Shown here one piece after another: positions 35,829 to 43,904 of a stretch of 64,000 bases of DNA (positions within the stretch are counted from its first letter, which is position 1; each line of letters begins with the position of its first letter). Under the pieces are notes generated by a model. It made no database searches and was not told where the DNA came from. It worked only from the letters and a program-made list of their open reading frames with translations. Both the position numbers and the translations under genes were made by a program. The stretch is from assembly GCA_022844015.1 (NCBI GenBank), contig JALHMO010000004.1, positions 17,553 through 81,552 on the forward strand, given 5' to 3'. Source of the stretch: Reyranella sp. (lineage in GTDB: Bacteria; Pseudomonadota; Alphaproteobacteria; Reyranellales; Reyranellaceae).

Positions 35829-36019
35829 CGGCCCTGCTCGACGTCGAAGATCAGCGCGGGCTCGGCTTCGCGCGGTAGCGGCGCATTCACGCGCTCGACC
35901 ATCCGTCGGAAGATCGCCGCGCCGGGCAGGATGGCCTCGATCTGGGCGGGCGTGAGCTGGTGGCCGCTTCTCTCCAGGATGCGTCCCAGCTCATCCTTGT
36001 CGATCTCCGGTGTGCTCAT
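35825..36019 (-). CDS. AtzG/DUF4089-like small amidase partner
   Basis: The 64-residue protein has two helices, including ELGRILERSGHQLTPAQIEA, and then a conserved-looking tail LPREAEPALIFD. This layout matches GatC/AtzG-type subunits, which wrap around an amidase. It lies directly upstream of the amidase gene with an ATGA overlap, which strongly supports a complex. The ATG at 36019 is 71 bases from the divergent MmgE/PrpD gene. Confidence 0.65.
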   Translation of the reverse strand: MSTPEIDKDELGRILERSGHQLTPAQIEAILPGAAIFRRMVERVNAPLPREAEPALIFDVEQGR

Positions 36020-36090
36020 CGTGCGCTGCTCTCGATGGATTGGTGAGCCCGGACAATAGCCGCGGCCGGGCGCCTGCGCTATTCAGCAGC

Positions 36091-37455
36091 ATGACCGCCG
36101 CCGATCGCTTCGCCGCCCACGTCCTCGACGCCCAGTTCGCCGCCCTGCCGGGCGCCGCTGTGGACGCCGTCAAGGTCTTCGTGCTCGACAGTCTCGGAGT
36201 TGGCGTTGCCGGCTCGTCGGTCGACGGCGGCGCGGGTCTGTTGCGCGTCGCAGCGGGCTGGGGTGCCGGCACCGTGCCTGTCTGGGGCCGCTCGGCGCGG
36301 CTGTCGGGTTCGGCCGCGACGTTCGTCAACGCCTGGCAGATGCACAACCAGGAATACGATTGCCTGCACGAGGGGGCCGTGGTGCACGCCATGGCGTCCG
36401 TGCTGCCGGCGGCCCTGGCCGCCGTCGAGCTGCGTGGAAGCGTCAGCGGACGAGAGCTGATCGCGGCAGTCGCCGTCGGCGTCGACGTCGCGGCCGCGCT
36501 CGGGCTCGCATCGCGGGCCGGCTTCCGATTCTTCCGCCCTGCCACGGCCGGCGGCTTCGGGGCCGTCGCCGCGGCCGGGCGCGTGCTCGGCCTCGATCGC
36601 GACGCCCTGCTGTCCGCCTTTGCCTGGCAGCTGGCGCAAGCCAGCGGCACCATGCAGCCTCACCGGGAGGGCAGCCCGATCCTGCCCGTGCAAGTCGGCT
36701 TCAACGCCCGCGCCGCCGTGCAATCCTGCGAGCTCGCGACCCTGGGCTTCGCCCCGGCGCGCGAGGTGTTCGAGGGTCCTTACGGATACCTCGCCGTGTT
36801 CGAGGGCGACTTCGACCTCGAGCCCGTGCTCGCGAGCCTCGGTCGCGACTGGCGCATCGCCGAGTTCAGCCACAAGCCCTTCCCCGCCGGACGCGCCACC
36901 CACGGCGGCGTCGAAGGCGTGGCGACGCTGCAGGCAATTCATCGGTTCGGCGCCGCCGACGTCGACCGTATCGAGATTCGCGTGCCGCCCCTCACCGCGC
37001 GTCTGGTCGGCCGCCCCCTGCTCCCCGGCAGCGGCGCAAGCTATTGCCGCCTCTGCATGGCCTACGCGGTCGCCAAGGTCGTCCGGAATGGAAAGCTCGA
37101 CCTTTCCGACTTCCGCGGCGAGGCTTTGTCGGATCCACCGACGCACGCGCTGGCGGCCCGCGTGCAGACGCTGAGCGACGGCAACCCGGACCCCAACGCT
37201 CTCGCCCCGCAGAGCCTTGCTGTGCATTTGAAGGACGGCCGCAGCTTCGCATGGCGATGCGAGACGATGCTCGCCAACCCGGCGCGTCCCCTCACTCGCC
37301 AGCAGCATCTCGACAAGTTCGCGCGCTGCCTCGACTTCCCTGCCGAGCCGCTCGCACCCGACGCCGGCCTGCGCCTGATCGAGGCAGTCGACCGGCTCGA
37401 GGAGATCGAGGACGTCCGGTTGCTGGCGAGCCTGGTCGCTGCACGAGTTCCCTAA
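36091..37455 (+). CDS. MmgE/PrpD family protein
   Basis: The 454-residue protein matches the 2-methylcitrate dehydratase/MmgE family: DSLGVGVAGSSVDGG near residue 37, NAWQMHNQEYDCLHEGAVVH near 85-105, and FSHKPFPAGRATHGGVEG near 262-280. Members dehydrate methylcitrate or act as isomerases or decarboxylases (for example cis-aconitate decarboxylase). The ATG at 36091 begins the conserved part; 27 more codons are open upstream. It precedes a Liv-type binding protein by 110 bases. Confidence 0.85.
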   Translation: MTAADRFAAHVLDAQFAALPGAAVDAVKVFVLDSLGVGVAGSSVDGGAGLLRVAAGWGAGTVPVWGRSARLSGSAATFVNAWQMHNQEYDCLHEGAVVHAMASVLPAALAAVELRGSVSGRELIAAVAVGVDVAAALGLASRAGFRFFRPATAGGFGAVAAAGRVLGLDRDALLSAFAWQLAQASGTMQPHREGSPILPVQVGFNARAAVQSCELATLGFAPAREVFEGPYGYLAVFEGDFDLEPVLASLGRDWRIAEFSHKPFPAGRATHGGVEGVATLQAIHRFGAADVDRIEIRVPPLTARLVGRPLLPGSGASYCRLCMAYAVAKVVRNGKLDLSDFRGEALSDPPTHALAARVQTLSDGNPDPNALAPQSLAVHLKDGRSFAWRCETMLANPARPLTRQQHLDKFARCLDFPAEPLAPDAGLRLIEAVDRLEEIEDVRLLASLVAARVP

Positions 37456-37565
37456 CAGGCGACGCGTTCGCCTCCGCGAATTCGCCGCCCGGGAAAGCAA
37501 CGGTGGCGCCGCCCTCGCCATTGCGTGCTAGGGTCGGGCAAACAAACAGCGTCTCGGAGGAAACA

Positions 37566-38771
37566 ATGCACATCACAAGGGCCGCCGTGGCGGCGTTGCT
37601 CGCTTGCGGCTTATTCGGCGCGACGGCACTGGCGCAGAATCAGGCCGTCAAGATCGGCGTGCTCGACGACATGTCGGGACCCTATGCCGAGAACACTGGG
37701 CCGGGCGACGTTGCCTCCGCCAGGTTCGCCATCGCCGATTTCGGCGGCTCCGTGCTCGGCAAGCCGATCGAGCTGGTGACCGCCGACTTCCAAAGCAAGG
37801 TCGATGTCGGCGTCGGCATCGCCAAGCGCTGGTACGACGACGAGAACGTCGATCTGGTCGTCGGCATCCCGAACTCCGCGATCGCGCTCGCCCTGGTCAA
37901 GGTCGCCGCGGAGAAGAACCGCATCGTCATGCCGACAGCGGCGGCGACTTCCGAGCTTACCGGCAAGGCGTGCACAGGGCACAGCATCCACTGGATCTAC
38001 GATACCTACGGCCAGAGCAAGACCATCGTCACCGCCCTCAGCAAGCAGGGCGGCGACAGCTGGTACTTCATCACCGTCGACTACGCCTTCGGCCTGGCGG
38101 TGGAGTCCGACGCCACGAGCTTCATCAAGGCGGCCGGCGGCAAGGTGCTGGGCTCGTCGCGGCATCCGCTCAACACGCAGGATTTCTCCTCCTACGTCCT
38201 GCAGGCGCAAAGCTCGAAGGCCAAGGGGCTGATGTTCGCCAACGGCGGCAACGACATCATCAACGGCGTCAAGCAGGCGGCCGAGTTCGGCCTGGTCAAG
38301 CAGGGCGTTCGGATCAGCGCCCCCCTGATGCAGTTCCCCGACGTTCACGGAGTGGGCCTCAAGATCGCCCAGGGCCTGCTGATGGCGAGCCCGTTCTACT
38401 GGGACATGAACCCGGACGCGCGCGCCTTCTCCGACCGCTTCACCAAGCAGATGGGCCGGCCGCCGAGCTTCATCCAGGCCGGCACCTACGGCGCCGTGCT
38501 GCACTACCTGAAGGCCGTGCAGGCCGCCGGCACCGACGAGGCCAAGGCGGTGATGGCGCAGATGAAGAAGTTGCCGATCAACGACTTCATGACCAAGGAC
38601 GGCAAGGTGCGCGAGGACGGCCGGGTCATCCGCGACATGTACCTGATGCAAGTCAAGACGCCAGAGGAGTCGAAGGGGCCGTGGGACCTGGCGAAGATAA
38701 TCGCCACGGTACCGGGCGACGAGGCATTTCGCCCGCTCAGCGAGAGCGCCTGCCCGCTGGTCAAGAAGTAG
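37566..38771 (+). CDS. Branched-chain amino acid-type ABC transporter substrate-binding protein
   Basis: The 401-residue periplasmic protein has a Sec signal peptide (1-23, ending ALAQN) and the LivJ/Peripla_BP_6 pattern: VKIGVLDDMSGPYAENTGPG, LVVGIPNSAIALALVKVAAE and FAFGL-type motifs around VDYAFGLAV. CGG-AGGAAAC lies before the ATG. Liv-type systems in these bacteria import amides, aromatic acids and amino acids. The permease and ATPase genes are not adjacent, so it may serve a transporter encoded elsewhere. Confidence 0.92.
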   Translation: MHITRAAVAALLACGLFGATALAQNQAVKIGVLDDMSGPYAENTGPGDVASARFAIADFGGSVLGKPIELVTADFQSKVDVGVGIAKRWYDDENVDLVVGIPNSAIALALVKVAAEKNRIVMPTAAATSELTGKACTGHSIHWIYDTYGQSKTIVTALSKQGGDSWYFITVDYAFGLAVESDATSFIKAAGGKVLGSSRHPLNTQDFSSYVLQAQSSKAKGLMFANGGNDIINGVKQAAEFGLVKQGVRISAPLMQFPDVHGVGLKIAQGLLMASPFYWDMNPDARAFSDRFTKQMGRPPSFIQAGTYGAVLHYLKAVQAAGTDEAKAVMAQMKKLPINDFMTKDGKVREDGRVIRDMYLMQVKTPEESKGPWDLAKIIATVPGDEAFRPLSESACPLVKK

Positions 38772-38785
38772 CGTCGTGATGCTCG

Positions 38786-38812
38786 GGGCCGCGGGCAACA
38801 CGCCCGCGGCCC
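38786..38812. terminator. GC-rich perfect hairpin between convergent genes
   Basis: Arms 38786-38796 (GGGCCGCGGGC) and 38802-38812 pair perfectly with the loop AACAC. It lies 14 bases after the Liv-type gene stop and 24 bases before the stop of the convergent TRIC fusion gene, so it could end both transcripts. There is no U-run, so intrinsic termination is not certain. Confidence 0.5.
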
Positions 38813-38835
38813 GCGAGGCCACGGCTCGCAGGCGC

Positions 38836-40443
38836 TCAGCTGAAGCGCCAACCCTTGGTCCGGCGCGAGATCGCGACCATCCGGGTGATGAACGCGCCGG
38901 CGACCGTGACGACGACACCGAGCACGATCTCCTGCGGCTCCAGCCGGTCGCCCTCCCAGTCGAGAAACAGGGCGAAGGCGAGACCCCACACGAAGGCAAT
39001 CTCGGCATAGAGCTCGCCGCGCAGGTTGGCCACCACGCGATCGTGGCGAAACAGGTCGCGCATCACGCCGCCGAATGCGCTGGTGAGCACCGCGGCGATC
39101 GGGCCCCACAGCCACAGCGGCTGGACCCCGGCATCGAGCACCACGACCACGCCGGTGACGGTGAAGGCGGCGAGCCCGACCGCATCCGTCACCTCGATCG
39201 ATCGGCTCGCCAAGGTCGTCGGCAAGACCAAGTGGCGGGCCTGCAGGAGTTGCGCGCCCCGGATGACCAGCATGCCCGCCAGCACCGTGCCGAACACGAC
39301 CAGCAGAACGTCGGGATGCCGCACGATCCCGATCGGCTCGCGCTGCAGGAGGAGGTCGCGCACGATGCCGCCGCCGACCGCCGGCAAGACGGCGAGAAGC
39401 ATGGCGGCGAACACCGTGTACTTTCCCTCGTGCGCGAGCATCACGCCCGACAGCGCGAAGGCCACCGTCCCGAGGAACGCCAACAGCGCGAACCAGCCGG
39501 TGTCGATCGTCTGGTTGGTCAACACGGGCATGACATAGACGCGCGCGATGCGGTGGAACTCGCCGCTGCGCTTCATCTGGTCGATCGCCGCATCGACGCG
39601 GGCGACCTGCTCTTGTGTCTGGCTGACGCGGCTCAGCATGAAATGGATGTCGGTCGAGACGCGAAGCGGATGCTCCTCGATCAGGGACGCCTCGTTGCGC
39701 CGCCACGCCGTGGTGGCCGCGGAAACGCGATCGGCGAGGAAGCCGTCGATCACGCCGGCCATCAGGTTCTGGAGATTCCTCGAATCGGTCTCGACGACGA
39801 CGATGCGGTCCCTGTTGGCAGCGTCGGCGACGAACGCATTGATGCGCCTGTCGGCGTAGACGTAGCCGCCGATCACGCCGAGCCGGAACTTCTGCTTGCC
39901 GAACGTCTCGAGCAATTCGTCGAGCGTCCCGGCGGCAAGCCGCGCGCTCGTGCCGCGTCGCACGATCAGGACGTTCGTTTCGGTTCGATAGGGTTTGGAG
40001 AAGTAGGCGTAGCGCTCGCGCTCCTCGGACTTCGTCGCGCCGGCCGCAATGTCGGCGGTGCCTGCGGCGATTGCCGCGAGATGCGGCTCCCACTCGCGCA
40101 GCGGCAAATCCATCTCGACGCCCAGGATGCGCGCGATTGCGCGCTCGATCTCGATATCGAAGCCGGTCAGGAGGGCGACGCCGCGGCTGTAATCCTGATA
40201 CTGATAGGGATCCCACGGATACCACCCGCCGCGCAGAATCTCGGCCGCCGGGCCGGGCCTGGCCGGGGCAGTGGTCTGCGCCGCTGCGCTGGCCGCAAGC
40301 ACGAGGATGCCGAGGCATCCGGCAATCCAGGCAGCGATGGGTGACAGGAACGATCGCGCACATCGCGCCGACCCCGCGCGGCGGGAGCCCTGCTCGCCCG
40401 GGCGAAGGGCGCGTTGGGCGCCGGCGGTCCGCAGGAAGCGCAA
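38836..40443 (-). CDS. Fusion of a periplasmic solute-binding domain and a TRIC (UPF0126) channel domain
   Basis: The 535-residue protein has a long basic N-terminus with a hydrophobic export segment (about 36-55). A type 3 substrate-binding domain follows (about 68-305, with GFDIEIERAIARIL and GTADIAAGATKSEERE). After it come about six to seven membrane helices (315-525) forming two TRIC repeats. Each repeat carries the family turn: GGGIVRD at 357-363 and GGVMRD at 458-463. TRIC proteins are cation or glycine-permeable channels, so a ligand-gated or solute-fed channel is suggested. The start is TTG with GGGAGGG 6 bases upstream. It follows the oxidoreductase gene by 13 bases. Confidence 0.85.
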   Translation of the reverse strand: MRFLRTAGAQRALRPGEQGSRRAGSARCARSFLSPIAAWIAGCLGILVLAASAAAQTTAPARPGPAAEILRGGWYPWDPYQYQDYSRGVALLTGFDIEIERAIARILGVEMDLPLREWEPHLAAIAAGTADIAAGATKSEERERYAYFSKPYRTETNVLIVRRGTSARLAAGTLDELLETFGKQKFRLGVIGGYVYADRRINAFVADAANRDRIVVVETDSRNLQNLMAGVIDGFLADRVSAATTAWRRNEASLIEEHPLRVSTDIHFMLSRVSQTQEQVARVDAAIDQMKRSGEFHRIARVYVMPVLTNQTIDTGWFALLAFLGTVAFALSGVMLAHEGKYTVFAAMLLAVLPAVGGGIVRDLLLQREPIGIVRHPDVLLVVFGTVLAGMLVIRGAQLLQARHLVLPTTLASRSIEVTDAVGLAAFTVTGVVVVLDAGVQPLWLWGPIAAVLTSAFGGVMRDLFRHDRVVANLRGELYAEIAFVWGLAFALFLDWEGDRLEPQEIVLGVVVTVAGAFITRMVAISRRTKGWRFS

Positions 40444-40456
40444 GCCGACCCTCCCG

Positions 40457-41380
40457 TCACCGCAGCTTGAACACCAGCTTTCCCTTGAGATGGCGCGACT
40501 CGCTGATCTTCAGCGCCGCGGCGGCGTCGGAAAGTGCGTACTGCGTGATCGGCGGCAGGCGGACGGCGCCGATTCGATGGAGCTCGGCAATTCGCTCCAG
40601 CGGCGCTCGGGCTCGACTGACCGCAGGCCTCAGCGCGATGACGTCGCCGCGCTCGGGCTTGGGTGCCTGGGCGCCCGAGGCGATGAAGGCGGCGCGTCCA
40701 CCGGGCTTGAGGACCGCGAACGACCGCGTCGCCACATCGCCGCCGACCGTCTCGAACACCGCATCGCACCCTTTCACGACCCTGGTGAAGTCGGCGGCGT
40801 TGTAGTCGATCACCTGGTCGGCGCCGAGACCGCGCAGATACTCGAGATTCGCCGCGCTGCCCGTCGTGACGACGCGCGCGCCGAGATGCTTGGCGAGCTG
40901 GATGGCGAAGCCCGCCACCCCGCCGGCGCCGCCCTGGATCAGGATCGTCTCCCCGGCCTGGAGCTTGAGCGTGTCCTCGACGGAGCGGATCGCGGTGAGC
41001 CCGATCAGGGCGCTCGCCGCGGCCTCGACATACGACAGGCTCGCTGGCTTCCTCGCAACGATGCCGGCGCCGATCGCGATCTTCTCGCAGTAGGTCCCGT
41101 CGCGTCCTGCCTCGAGGACGCCGAACACCTCGTCGCCAACCTTCAGGTCGTCGACGCCGGCGCCGACCGCGCTGACGACACCGGAGAAGTCGCGACCCAG
41201 GATGATCGGGAACGTGGGTGCGCCGGGATACTCGCCCGCCCGCACCTTCCAGTCGGCACCGTTGACGCTCGCGGCGTGCGTGTCGACGACGACCTGGCCG
41301 GCGCCCGGCGTCGGATCGGGAAGATCGCCGTAGTTCAGGGCGTCGAGCCCGCCGAACTGCTTGATGTAGACAGCCTTCAT
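40457..41380 (-). CDS. NADP-dependent quinone oxidoreductase-like (MDR) protein
   Basis: The 307-residue medium-chain reductase lacks the zinc-binding cysteines. It has GRDFSGVVSAVGAGVDDLKV near residue 62 and the NADPH motif QGGAGGVAG near 149. It probably reduces a quinone or enone with NADPH in the cytoplasm. It lies between the predicted selenoprotein gene (60 bases upstream) and the TRIC fusion gene (13 bases downstream) on the same strand, so a redox link within one operon is possible but unproven. Confidence 0.9.
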   Translation of the reverse strand: MKAVYIKQFGGLDALNYGDLPDPTPGAGQVVVDTHAASVNGADWKVRAGEYPGAPTFPIILGRDFSGVVSAVGAGVDDLKVGDEVFGVLEAGRDGTYCEKIAIGAGIVARKPASLSYVEAAASALIGLTAIRSVEDTLKLQAGETILIQGGAGGVAGFAIQLAKHLGARVVTTGSAANLEYLRGLGADQVIDYNAADFTRVVKGCDAVFETVGGDVATRSFAVLKPGGRAAFIASGAQAPKPERGDVIALRPAVSRARAPLERIAELHRIGAVRLPPITQYALSDAAAALKISESRHLKGKLVFKLR

Positions 41381-41440
41381 GATGTGCCGACCTTTGCGGT
41401 TGCCGCTATGGTGTGTGTGAGTATTCCGGAGAGCCGCCGT

Positions 41441-42538
41441 TCATGGCCGCCACGGCTCGGTGTAATTCTCCGCGCCGACCTTGCGCACGTCGGTCAGCCA
41501 GTCGCCGTCGTACGGCCAGGCATCGGGCGATTTGGGATCCGGCCCCTGCCAGAAGCGGGCGAGCGCGTCGCTGCCGACCTTCTCGAGCGACCACGCCTGG
41601 CGGCGGAAGGTCCAGCTGTCCGGGACCAGGCGATGGGCCTCGCGGAAGTGGCGCACCGCTGCGTCGTGATGGCCGTCCGTCTCGAGCTGCGAGGCGAGCT
41701 GGAAGTGCGCATGACCGCGCGCCTTGTCCGCGTCGCGCGGCCGCGACCGCTCGATCACCTGGTCGGGCGAAAGAGCGAAGCGGCTCGCCGCGCCGCGCGC
41801 AACCCAGTCGCGCAGCGCCGAATGATAGGCCTCCGTATCGCGCCGGATCTTCGCTGCCTCGGCCATGATCTCGACGAAGCGCTGCGGCGCGTCGGCAGGC
41901 AACGCCAACCGCGGCCCGCTGGTCGGCTGCGGCGGTGCCGGCGCCGCCTCGGCAGGCCGCACGATCACGCCGTTCTCGTCGATCCACACGCTGCTCGGGA
42001 TGTTGATCACCCCGAACAGCTCGGCCAGCACGTGATGCCTGTCGATCAGCGAAGGATGCGTCGGCCGGGCCGCCTCGATGAAGGCACGGCAGCCGGCGTC
42101 GCCCAACGTGTCGAGCCCGACCGTGACCAGCTCGAAGCCGCCGGGATGCAGCTCGTCGCGCAAGGACCGCCACACGGGCAAGTCTCGCGAGCAGCCTCAA
42201 TACGGCGCCCAGGCATAAAGCAGGACCTTCCGGCCGCGCTGGCTCGATAACCGGAACAGATTGCCGTCGAGGTCGGGCAGGGTCAGATCGGGCGCCTCCG
42301 CAGTCGCCAGCGCCCGCGAGCCGACAGCAGCCGGGCCGAGCGCCCATAGCCCGTGCTCTGCAGCCTCGACCAGGGGCATGCCCATGTCGCCGGCAACCTG
42401 CGCGACGTCGACCGTGTCGCCTGCCGGGCGCGACAGCGGGATGCAGACGTGGCCCTGGCAGGCGCCCTCCGGCTTCAACGTCCAGCCGGTGCCGGCCTCG
42501 AACTCGCTTCTCGACACAGTGAGCGAACGCAGCAACAT
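41441..42538 (-). CDS. Predicted selenoprotein, ResA/TlpA-like thioredoxin fold, in-frame UGA read as selenocysteine
   Basis: The frame runs 365 codons from the ATG at 42538, with one internal TGA at 42197-42199 (residue 114) and no other stop until 41441. Around it the sequence is LLYAWAPY-[UGA]-GCSRDLPVWRSL. The UGA thus falls at the first redox position of a thioredoxin active site, with Cys116 as partner. The preceding APDLTLPDLDGNLFRLSSQ and the following PSSVWIDENGVIV are classic TlpA/ResA strands, and the C-terminus (about 255-340) is TPR-like. GGAGG lies 9 bases before the ATG. A SECIS-like hairpin follows the UGA. The alternative, a nonsense mutation, fits poorly because the downstream frame is intact and conserved-looking. 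Confidence 0.8.
42159..42189 (-). promoter_or_regulatory. Putative bacterial SECIS hairpin
   Basis: Counting the U of UGA as 1, RNA positions 11-41 fold as: 11-15 with 37-41 (one G-U pair), bulged C36, 16-19 with 32-35 (one U-G pair), bulged U20, 21-23 with 29-31, and the apical loop CGUGU (24-28). The bulged U followed by three base pairs and a GU-containing loop copies the E. coli fdhF SECIS, which needs a bulged U17 and loop G23-U24. The spacing is two bases longer. Folding was done by eye. Confidence 0.65.
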
Positions 42539-42580
42539 CGGTCGCGCCTCCCCTATTCAATCGCAGGTCGAGCCTAGAGC

Positions 42581-42617
42581 ATATTCCGCCCGGCTGGAAT
42601 CGGCCGGGGCGAATATA
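42581..42617. repeat. Imperfect hairpin in a divergent promoter region
   Basis: TATTCCGCCCGGC (42582-42594) pairs with GCCGGGGCGAATA (42603-42615) around TGGAATCG, with mismatches. It lies in the 277 bases between the divergent selenoprotein and SGNH-hydrolase genes. It could be a repeat or an operator. The rest of that gap shows nothing recognisable. Confidence 0.35.
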
Positions 42618-42815
42618 CCCTGACACGCCGTGGCCACGAGCGAACGCAAGCCACGAACGGGTCATTCCGATCGTAAGGCCCCTCGCGTCTGGCACGATCC
42701 AATGCCGGCCACGTCGGCGGTTGCTCCTAATGAGCGTCGCCCGTACCATCCGGCTTGCTGAAACGATGATTGGCCCCGGCGTCCAAGGTTTCCTTTGGCC
42801 CGAAGGTCGAGCGGA

Positions 42816-43901
42816 ATGATGGGCCGCCTTCTCCTGTTGCTGGGTTCCCTGCTTGTTGGCCTGATCTTACTCGAGCTCGGCGCTCGCCTGCTGCGGGGGC
42901 CGGAGTGGCTCTGGCAATGGCCCAACCTGGTGACCGTCCAACGTGACGGAAGCGCCACCGATGTAGCCCGCTACGCAGCGTACGACGACGGGCTCGGCTT
43001 CATCCCGCTTCCCGGGGCACGCCTGCTCAACCTGACGCGCGAGAACGACGGCACAATCAGGCGAACCAATGCCAGCCACGACGCCCGCGGACTGCGCGTG
43101 GCGCCGGCCGGCACCCTGGCTACCCTGCCGGGCCCGGCGATTCTCGCCGCCGGCGACTCGTTCACCTACGGCGCCGAGGTCGACGACGCAGATACCTGGC
43201 CCGTCGCCCTGCAGTCGTTGCTCGGGCGACCGGTCGTCAACGCCGGGGTCAACGGCTACGGCGTCGATCAGATCGTGCTCAGGGCAGAGAAGGTCGCGCG
43301 CACGCTCCATCCGGGCGTGATCGTCGTCGCCATGATCTACGACGACCTGCGGCGGGCCGAGATGGGCCGTGTGTGGGGCGCCGACAAGCCGTACTTCACT
43401 GTCGAGGGCGAGACGCTCTCGCTGCGCAACGTGCCGGTTCCGCCGCCGACCACGCAGCAGGCACCGTTGACGCTGGGGCAGCGCGTGCTTGGCCGGTCGA
43501 TGCTGGTGCAGTTGACGATGCTGGCCGTGGGACTGATGGACGCCTGGAGTCACGACGACACATTCGTCCACCCCGAGGGCGAGGGCGTACGGATCGCCTG
43601 CCTGCTCATGAAGCGCCTCGCCGCGTTCGGCCACGAGGCCGATGCCAAGGTCGTGGTGGTGGGACTCTACGATGCGGACGCCTGGCGCTGGCGCTGGCTC
43701 GGGTCGCTCGCTCGACAGCAGCGGGCGCTGGACGCGACGTTGTCGTGCGCGGCCCGAGCCGGGATCGAGACGATCGACACTTACGGCCCCTTCGACCGCG
43801 CGATCTCGGCCGGAGGAGTCGAAGCCCTCTATCATCGCTGGCATACCAATGCCGCCGGCAACCGGCTGATCGCCGAGCTGATCGCGGCACGGTTGCAGTG
43901 A
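42816..43901 (+). CDS. SGNH/GDSL hydrolase-like membrane-anchored protein
   Basis: The 361-residue protein has an N-terminal signal anchor (about residues 4-22) and an SGNH fold: block I AAGDSFTYG with Ser115, block II VNAGVNGYG (142-149) and block V HRWHTNAAGNRLIAE near the C-terminus with the catalytic His. It probably acts as an esterase or acetyl-transfer partner on an envelope glycan or lipid. Two adjacent ATG codons are possible starts; AAGG lies about 10 bases upstream. It is convergent with der, three bases between stops. Confidence 0.8.
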   Translation: MMGRLLLLLGSLLVGLILLELGARLLRGPEWLWQWPNLVTVQRDGSATDVARYAAYDDGLGFIPLPGARLLNLTRENDGTIRRTNASHDARGLRVAPAGTLATLPGPAILAAGDSFTYGAEVDDADTWPVALQSLLGRPVVNAGVNGYGVDQIVLRAEKVARTLHPGVIVVAMIYDDLRRAEMGRVWGADKPYFTVEGETLSLRNVPVPPPTTQQAPLTLGQRVLGRSMLVQLTMLAVGLMDAWSHDDTFVHPEGEGVRIACLLMKRLAAFGHEADAKVVVVGLYDADAWRWRWLGSLARQQRALDATLSCAARAGIETIDTYGPFDRAISAGGVEALYHRWHTNAAGNRLIAELIAARLQ

Positions 43902-43904
43902 GCC

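Noticed and set aside
42197..42538. Separate short gene of 113 codons upstream of a second thioredoxin-like gene
   Set aside because: The two frames are contiguous, share one thioredoxin fold and are divided only by a UGA at the active-site position, so one selenoprotein gene explains both better.
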